From the NCBI GenBank assembly GCA_963082975.1, contig OY720346.1, forward strand, positions 43,067,296 through 43,131,295: DNA of 64,000 bases. The letters run 5' to 3'. A program made the translations under genes and the position numbers. Under the pieces are notes generated by a model that saw only the letters and a program-made list of their open reading frames with translations, searched no databases and was not told where the DNA came from. Shown here piece by piece: positions 57,279 through 64,000 of this stretch. Position 1 is the stretch's first letter; every line of letters starts with the position of its first letter. The DNA comes from Labia minor. Lineage: Eukaryota; Arthropoda; Insecta; Dermaptera; Spongiphoridae.

Positions 57279-60200
57279 CTACAAAACACCCAATAGCTTG
57301 ATTATTTATATTATACCATAAACATTGCATAATTTAAAATCTATCTATACTATATATATACAGGGTTATTCAAAAAGAAAGAGCAGATTGCAAACATGTA
57401 AAGGGTGTTTCTTTTAAAGGTATAGAACTTTAAATTGCAATAAAACAACGATGGATTATTCGATTGACATGCATTGTATTTATACGAAAGATAATATTGT
57501 GGCATTACATTTTATATATGATTTTTGGCATATGATGTAGTCCAATCTGGACATCCAATTTTCGATAACTTTTTCCAACATTTGTGGCCGTATATCGGCA
57601 ATAACAAGACGAATGTGTCTTCCAAATGGTCAAGCGTTTGTGGTTATCCGCATAAACCAATGACTTTACATAACCCCACAGAAAGTAGTCTAGCGGTGTA
57701 AAATCACAAGATCTTGGAGGCCAATTTACAGGTCCAAAACGTGAAATTAGGGACGAGCTGTGTGACATGTTGCGCCGTCTTGTTGGAACCACAGCTCTTG
57801 GACATCATGGTTGTTCAATTCAGGAATGAAAAAGTTAGTAAACATGTCGAATGGGCTCATTCAGGTCTTCCTCATGCTAAGCTCTACAGTAGCAATAGCT
57901 TCTTCGGTACGCAGCGTACGGCATCTCTGGGGATGCGAAAACGTTCCATGGTTAATCGAATTAACTGCTCTGATGGACGATTTTGTCGACGATAAAATGG
58001 ACGTAGTGCACGATACGTATTCCGCACAGAACCATTATTTTCGAAATAAAATTGCACTATTTGCAAGCGTTGTTCAGGCGTGAGTCTATTCATGATGAAT
58101 TGCCAAACCAAACTGAGAATAAATCACTTGACAGCTTTTAAATCGGTCGTCAACTTGAACAGTAATGCCAACTTAAAGTTCTATACCTCGAAAAAAAACA
58201 CCCTTTATTTCTTCCAAACTACAAAAGATGAAAACATGATTCTAACTTTAATAGATAGAGAAAAGTTTACAATTTATTATTAGTATGGGTAAAAGTTCCA
58301 ATCATTTTCGCATAGGCGCTTTTGTTTATTCTGGTATTATTTGTCGGTTGGTAGTCTGTAGTGAAATGGCGGCGACACAACTGGAGAAGTCTTTTTGTGT
58401 TCTACAATTAACAAAACTAGAGTCTAGAGTCCTTTGTTACAGTTCAGCGAGGATTTGGTCGTCAATTTAATAAACAACCAAAGACCAGCTAATTCGGGTC
58501 TGGCAAGAAATGAGCCACCGTTTTGATATTTGTACGGTGCTCATAATGAATGCATACCATAATTGTAGACTTGTAATTGTAAACTTTTCCCTATCCATTA
58601 ACGTTATAATCATGTTTCTATCTTATGTTCGGAATAAATAAATAAATAAATAAATATATATATAAGCATGTCTGTCGATCAGTTCATTTGATCACTAAGT
58701 ATTTTCATACACATGCACGGTTTGAGGCTAAAGTTGGCACGTAAGTAGATCTCATGTTCACAAAGCGGTTGAGCCTGACGCGTGCTTAATGATGTTTTCT
58801 TATTAATATACTCAAATTTTTAACCATTTGTTATTATAATATTATCATGAAAACGTTATATTTTTATTAATTTTATTTCATAAGGAATTTTACTTATAAG
58901 GAAGTATTTCGCTAGTTTTGTAAATCTTTAATGACATTGTTTAATAAAAATGAATAATTAATTGTTCCATTTTTTTAGATTTTATATATTATATTATAAT
59001 ATTTTATTTTATATTATATACATATATATTAGTAGAAGGACGTAGGATCCCAGGCCATGAAGGAATTATTTTGTTAAAAGAGGAGAAAAGATCGGAGGTT
59101 GAAAATCTGAAATGGTCCATAAGGGAGAGAGAGATACGATGGATGGAAAGAGGTTAAAGATTGAATATTGAGGGTAATAAAGATAGTCAAAGTCTGTTTA
59201 CATAAAAAGAGAGACAACACAAGATTACTCTCACCACTCAACGATTGGCCAACAAAAAAAAAACAACAATATTTCTTATCATTCTTGTAAAAGTCAAAAA
59301 AGAAAAAAAGATAAAATAAGATGAAAAAGGAAAAAAAGATAGAGTAAGTGAGTTTTATTATTATTATTATTTTCATTCAAAGGAAAAAAATACAGAAAGA
59401 GAGAGTAAGAGTAAGATAGAGACAGAGAGAGCCATTTGATTATTTCCCATGAGTACTCTTTAGTCGTTACGTTATAGTATGATCTAACCCCTTTCATTCA
59501 TCCATTTTCATTTTATATTGATATAAACTTATACATATTAATCAATGTATATTATTAATTAACTATTGATTATTATCATTAATTGAAATTTTATAAAGCT
59601 GAAACAAAATAAAAACAACTATACGCGATCTTATATATTATACGATATTATCGTATCTTTTTTATCGACCGACAATAGGAAGGAAAGGTATTGTTTTCTC
59701 ACCAAATTTCACATGTGGAGACTTTTACATATCTCCACGAATCATCATGCATTTTGTTAACAGAAAAAAGTATTTTTAGCATGATGTCTGTCCGTATAGA
59801 TGGGTAGAGCTTGAAAGGCTCAACGGATTTTGATAAAATTTGATATAATTATTTTGTTGAATTCATCAACTTTTGGTGTATATCCGGAAACCGGAAGTAG
59901 TAGTTTAATTAAGTATTAATTTCATATTCATTGTCGGAAATTTTTAATATAAAATAAAATATAATTGAGTAATTAAACTAAAAATAAAAACAGATAATAT
60001 AATTTAATTCAAGTTTTCAAAATATATTTTTTTGATACTTTATATATATGACCTATATATATAATGTTTGTCAATAATATAATAATCAATTAATTTTTTT
60101 CATTCAACAATCATTACATCAAAGTTAGTTAACTGGGTTTTTAAACTTTCCCTATCAGGGGATTCAAAATTAATATTGTAATTAATAAAAAAAAATACAT

Positions 60201-60715
60201 GTAATTATTACATTCTAATAGAATAAATAAAAATTTTATATAGTAATACTTTGATTTACTTTTTAGTAAATCATATTTATATTTTATTGAAGATGGGCAA
60301 TTTAAACATTTTAATACTAAGAACAAATACAGTGGGCGGTAGGTATAAGAAGGTTGACTATCACTAATTTAGATTAATTAAGTTATATTTTATTACCTGC
60401 AACTGTCTGCGCCCGATGATCCGCATAATGTTCAGGCTCGGCGTATTCCCCTTTATATTCCGGTATCGTTGCTAGACAAGTGACCGTCATTTCGCCGACA
60501 AGTTTTTCAGGCAACGCATCCAGATTCAATTGTACAGAAAATGATGTGGGTTGTGCGCTTGCCAATATAGGACTACCAATTACTAAATTGTCAGCAAATG
60601 AAGACGATGACGAGTCCTCGTCAAAGAAATCGGCCTCATGAGAATCGGTGAGGTCGAAGGCCGGAAAAGAGGACGAAGAACTACCAGACAAATGATGGAC
60701 AAATTTTTTCGGAAC
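57121..60715 (-). CDS. Beaten-path-like Ig protein, last two coding exons
   Basis: The 3' end of a gene whose 5' exons lie beyond position 64,000. Coding exons 60,397-60,715 and 57,121-57,278, joined in phase (G + TG = valine) across a 3.1-kb intron. The first carries the end of an Ig-like domain: FSVQLNLDALPEKL, then MTVTCLATIPEY, then HYADHRAQTV, the L.V.CLATI...YAD...TV pattern of the beaten-path family, preceded by an unusual Ser/Asp-rich loop. The second gives an Ala/Pro-rich linker and a hydrophobic C-terminus (GPIVVLLPLLVLLR) that looks like a GPI-anchor signal. Beat proteins act in motor-axon guidance and bind Sidestep-family partners at the cell surface. Subfamily not assigned. Family call from motifs only. 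Confidence 0.6.
57361..57398 (+). mobile_element. Truncated transposon end
   Basis: CAGGGTTATTCAAAAAGAAA, GAGCAGATTGCAAAC resembles the CAGGGTGATTC-type ends of IS630/Tc1-like elements. The rest was lost or displaced by the next element. Confidence 0.35.
57399..58208 (-). pseudogene. Internally deleted IS630/Tc1/mariner element
   Basis: Ends are inverted copies of TAAAGGGTGTTTCTTTTAAA, GGTATAGAACTTTAAATTGC (right arm differs at a few sites). The minus-strand transposase starts after the right end: MNRLTPEQRLQIVQFYFENN, GSVRNTYRALRPFYRRQNRP (helix-turn-helix), then RIPRDAVRCVP. After a deletion it resumes at SSLISRFGPVNWPPRSCDFT, PLDYFLWGYVKSLVYADN (the end of the DDE domain) and a C-terminal piece. 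About 810 bases against the usual 1.3 kb, with frame changes: dead. Lies in the intron of the beaten-path-like gene. Confidence 0.85.
58227..58622 (+). pseudogene. Transposon reduced to its two ends (IS630/Tc1-like)
   Basis: 396 bases. The ends GATGAAAACATGATTCTAAC and, reversed, GATAGAAACATGATTATAAC continue into GAAAAGTTTACAATT. The inside keeps the transposase start (MAATQLEKSFCVLQLTKLES, then shifted FVTVQRGFGRQFNKQP) fused to its last residues (WQEMSHRFDICTV). Everything between was deleted. Confidence 0.75.
58630..59655. other. Intronic spacer
   Basis: AT-rich intron of the beaten-path-like gene. (AAAT)n near 58,636-58,655, balanced stretch 58,665-58,800, purine-rich run 59,290-59,430. 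No exon supported. Confidence 0.4.
59664..59908 (-). repeat. Two-part repeat, truncated R half
   Basis: Reverse R half with module 1, a short GTCTGTCCGT run and AACGGATTTTGATAAAATTT; stops after CCGGAAACCGGAAGT. Most diverged copy. Confidence 0.7.
59910..60396. other. Intronic AT-rich spacer
   Basis: Directly downstream (minus strand) of the 60,397 donor. Nothing recognisable. Confidence 0.4.
60397..60715 (-). CDS. Beaten-path-like exon (Ig domain end)
   Basis: Minus strand, acceptor TCGTATTTTTAG, donor GCAG|GTAATA. It reads VPKKFVHHLSGSSSSSFPAF, DLTDSHEADFFDEDSSSSSF, then the Ig C-strand part with its second cysteine in VTCLATI. 319 bases, leaving phase 1. Composition and codon use clearly differ from the AT-rich flanks. 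Confidence 0.7.
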
Positions 60716-61002
60716 CTAAAAATACGATAAAAAAATATATATTAATAAAATATCTAATTTTTATTAAGCAAATCAATAGAAAATTCCAATTTTTAGGGTT
60801 CTTTTAAAAAATTAATTGACATAGTAATTTACAAATAAATATCTTAGGGTTTGATGTTTATAGTTTTATAGGGAGTATGCAAAAATTCCTTCAATTCAGA
60901 TTTAGGTGTCTCTTGTTTATTAACATTACATTATTAAACACCATTTATGTTTTATATTTCTTTATTTTTTAAAGATTGACAACAACATTCAATGAAAAAA
61001 AT

Positions 61003-61473
61003 CTGGAGTGTCTCCATTCAACTATTTTGAAAATTTGAATTGGAGTAATTAACATTTATTATATTTAAATTTAATTTAATTAATTATAAATTATAAATTA
61101 AAATTTATAAATATATATATTAAACCAGCGCGTGTTTGGCTCTTTGTTGATGGCACCACGACACGTACTATCGCGTGATTGCCAGTAAACGTGTTAAAAA
61201 AATAATTCCGGTACTTTCATCGAATTAATTAAGCTGAAATTCTATATATAGCAGTTTTATACATTTTTTAATCATGTGAAAAACTATCAAATATATATCT
61301 TTATTTTTACGGTCAGCTTAGAGGAAAAAAAAAATGAAAACGTAGTAAGTAATGGTCGTCTTCCAAATGAGCTATATTTCTCAAAGTTGATAGAAAACTA
61401 CGAATTTTGAATAATGCCTATGTACCAAATTTCATTATTCTAGCTCAACCCGTTTTTGTGTAATCTTGTCTAC

Positions 61474-61510
<37 letters not shown>

Positions 61511-62250
61511 ACCTTAGTGAAAATGACTCAGGAACCTTCAAAACGTATAAAAAGATCAAAATCTCGACATCGACAATTTTCGTGATCGCAATACTATCTC
61601 TGACGAGATAGTAAATAAGTTGACCTGTGGCCAGGTCCGAACCGACCGACGGTTTGAAATAAATTAATTTCCAGCTACAGAAACAATTTCAAATAATTTT
61701 CATATATCTATTAATGTAATAAAAAACAGATATGGATACATAAATAATAAATATAAACATTTTTAATTTTATTTTATTTATAATATATATGCAAGACCAG
61801 GCTGTGACGTCATGAATGGCTGGATGACGTCATATAATTTTAAATCAAGAAAAAACTAATAAATATGATTTTTCTCGAGGATAAAACCAATACAAAGTGC
61901 ATGATTCGTGGTGATATATAAAAAAATCTCCTTTGGTGTGAAAATAACCCTTTCCTTCCTATCGTCGATCGCTAATACTACCACTTCCGGTTTCCGGAAT
62001 TGCACCAAAAGTTGATCAATTCATCCCACTGATGCATTAAGTAAATATACCAAATTTCATCAAAATCGGTTGAGCCGTTCAGGCTGTACACATCTATACG
62101 GACGGACGGACAGACGGACGGACAGACATCATGCTAAAAATACTTTTTTCTGTTTAGAAAATGCATGATTCGTGGAGATATGTTAAAATCTCCACATGTG
62201 AAATTTGGTGTGAAAACAATACCTCCCTTACTATCGTCGGTCGGTAAAAA
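61003..62250 (+). repeat. Two-part repeat, complete L+R composite
   Basis: L half 61,003-61,615 with (GA)n at 61,479-61,504, ending in hairpin CTATCTCTGACGAGATAG. R half from GTTGACC at 61,619 to 62,250 with GGACGGACAGAC run and TGACGTCA pair at 61,805-61,832. The L-R junction is the same as at 27.0 kb. Confidence 0.85.
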
Positions 62251-62251
62251 T

Positions 62252-62480
62252 TAATGCTGTGTATGTTAGATGCAAGTTAGTTACCGTTAAAAATGCCGAA
62301 AAACGGGCGAACAAAACAACATTTGCAAGAATCTCACTTTTTATTGATTGGATCAAAAAGATGTTTTATGAGCTTCTCAAACCAGAGGAAACCATCATTG
62401 GTCGGGAACAACTAAACTTTTGTTTTGTAGAGAAAAAAAATTGACGGAAACTTTTGCATACTTCAATATTTGGTTTTTTC
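62252..62480 (+). pseudogene. mariner transposase fragment
   Basis: FIDWIKKMFYELLKPEETII then GREQL corresponds to the mariner block that normally reads WWD..G..YYELLKP.ETI.G. Only about 60 codons remain. It begins at the edge of the two-part repeat. Confidence 0.55.
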
Positions 62481-62910
62481 CTAAAATAATCTCAACGTGG
62501 ACCATCTCATTCTGTGACCTTCCCTTTCTGCACTTATTTAGGGCATACATTCCTTAATCCTTTCCTGCATCTCCAAGACATTGATGGGTTGAGTCTACAT
62601 ATCATAGAAATATGAATCTTTCTATATTTATATAAATCTATATTTACTACTCAAAGTAAAGTCATAGGAAGAAATTGAATAATTAAATTGAAATAAAAAT
62701 GTAGTCACATTATTAAATACATTACTACCTATATTAAGTTAAATTTGGAATTAATATTTTAAATTAAATTTTGTAAAAAAAATAATGAATAATTCAATTT
62801 AGAAATAAATTTTAAAAACTTTAAAAGAGATAAAAAAATTAGTTAAAAAAATTATTATAAATCAAAAGTTTTGCATAATGTTTTAATTTTTATTTAATTG
62901 TTATAAATAC

Positions 62911-63606
62911 AGGGTGGCGCAGATGGATCGGGTTTTAAACTACTTGTCAAACTGCCAATTTTAAAGATATTGGTTTGAAATAAAGTACAAAACGTGTAGT
63001 TACAATGGAAGTTTATTAACAAAAAATTAGTAAAGTTAGTTTTTAAAAATTACATCCATCAAATGCCCTCCTTCTCGAGCGACGCATTCTTGGAGTCGGT
63101 CCTTAACGTTCCGCATTGCCCGCTCAAGCACATCACCAGGAATTGATGTGATTTCGTTGTGAATTCAACTCCTGAATTGACCGGGGTTTGTTCATGTAGA
63201 CCCTTGCTTTTAAATAACCCTATAAGAAAAAGACACATACCGTGAGGTCCGGTGAGCGAGGGGGCCAATGGAATTGTTAATTCTCAGCGTTATGTGAACA
63301 TGATTGAAGAATTTCTCCTCCCACAACTTGAAGAGAACAATTACGACATAGAAAATATGTGGTTCCGACAAGACGGGGCAACTGCACATACCGCATGGAT
63401 ATCAATGCAAGCTGTACGTGTTCTGTTCCCTGGCCGTTTGATTTCCCGTAATGGATGTAATTTTTAAAAACTAACTTTACTAATTTTTTGTTAATAAACT
63501 TCCATTGTAACTACACGTTTTGCACTTTATTTGAATCCAATATTTTTAAAATTGACAGTTTGACAAGTAGTTTAAAACCACCCGATCCATCTGAGCCACC
63601 CTGTAT
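62911..63606. mobile_element. Fold-back IS630/Tc1-like transposon
   Basis: Arms of about 150 bases (62,911-63,062 and 63,450-63,606) are inverted copies: ACAGGGTGGCGCAGATGGAT outside, GTAAAGTTAGTTTTTAAAAA inside. Each arm is the 3' end of the same transposase gene. On the plus strand: RYVNMIEEFLLPQLEENN, WFRQDGATAHTAWISMQAVR and FPGRLISR, joined by deletion to the C-terminal end. On the minus strand: WPPRSPDLT (63,240-63,268) and a broken C-terminal region ending in the same tail. Two 3' halves joined head to head. TA flanks are present at both ends. Confidence 0.8.
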
Positions 63607-64000
63607 ATACATGTTTTGGATATATTAACTTCTTTATTTAATAATATTGAAAGAAAATTTTACTTGTATAGGTATAGACATTGATTGATATAAATCGAAA
63701 TCCTCATTAAAATTATAATTTAAAAAAAGTTTTCCTCCATTTATTAAGTCATACGCTTTGCTCAAAGGTATGAAAAATATATGGTATATGATTTAATGTT
63801 TACCGATTTTGCCAGAATCCCCAGAGATTTATTCTCCTAATAATTAGAAAAAAATCATTATTGAGATTACAACACAACTCGGAGCTTTACATACATTTTT
63901 AAAATATAATTTCTGACTTTTTTGATTAGAAATAGATGCAGTTTATAGCACATGTTCAAAAACCATAGAAATATAGATAGGTTAATGCCGTTTCCTTCTA
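63607..64000. other. AT-rich right edge
   Basis: No exon of the beaten-path-like gene or other feature can be supported before the window ends. Confidence 0.4.

Noticed and set aside
57714-58083. Plus-strand frames of about 90 residues
   Set aside because: Antisense shadow of the minus-strand transposase relic.
1-64000. Prokaryotic features: operons, CRISPR, IS elements, riboswitches
   Set aside because: Spliced genes, microsatellites and metazoan transposons throughout; no direct-repeat/spacer array or ribosome-binding organisation seen.

Overview
The window is a piece of an arthropod, most likely insect, nuclear chromosome. It is very AT-rich, has spliceosomal introns and is dense with transposon relics. 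It carries parts of two gene families typical of arthropods: a divergent ionotropic (glutamate-like) receptor and a beaten-path immunoglobulin protein. There is no operon structure, rRNA, CRISPR or other prokaryotic feature.

Layout: 0-1.2 kb is AT-rich flank with a LINE tail. 1,257-12,613 (+) is a ten-exon ionotropic-receptor gene, reconstructed with every splice phase matching (663 codons), whose introns hold dispersed repeats. 13-21 kb holds a GC-rich island, a TTAA-flanked MITE, an orphan exon candidate, a tRNA-like SINE head, a dead hAT transposase, a 0.75-kb minisatellite and a dead mariner. 22-27.7 kb holds a Penelope-like end, a two-part dispersed repeat and a 1,025-bp Transib-like element inserted into that repeat with a 5-bp CGTCG duplication. 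30.0-31.5 kb is a decayed Ty3/gypsy-type LTR element on the minus strand with a LINE tail inside it. 34-45 kb is AT-rich with three LINE fragments, one inverted in the way twin priming produces. 45-56.5 kb is mostly AT-rich noncoding sequence with several inverted-repeat elements and a few islands of complex sequence that could be conserved noncoding DNA or isolated exons. 57.1-60.7 kb (-) carries the last two coding exons of a beaten-path-like gene whose 5' part lies beyond the right edge; two dead IS630/Tc1/mariner elements sit in the intron between them. 61-63.6 kb holds another full copy of the two-part repeat, a mariner scrap and a fold-back transposon.

The two host genes do not obviously work together: one resembles a chemosensory or ligand-gated cation channel, the other a neural guidance or adhesion protein. 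Most of the unusual structure comes from transposons. The strongest candidates for new description are the two-part repeat family, which has end hairpins, a duplicated inner module and paired TGACGTCA palindromes, and the Transib-like element. All names rest on reading motifs by eye; no database search was run.
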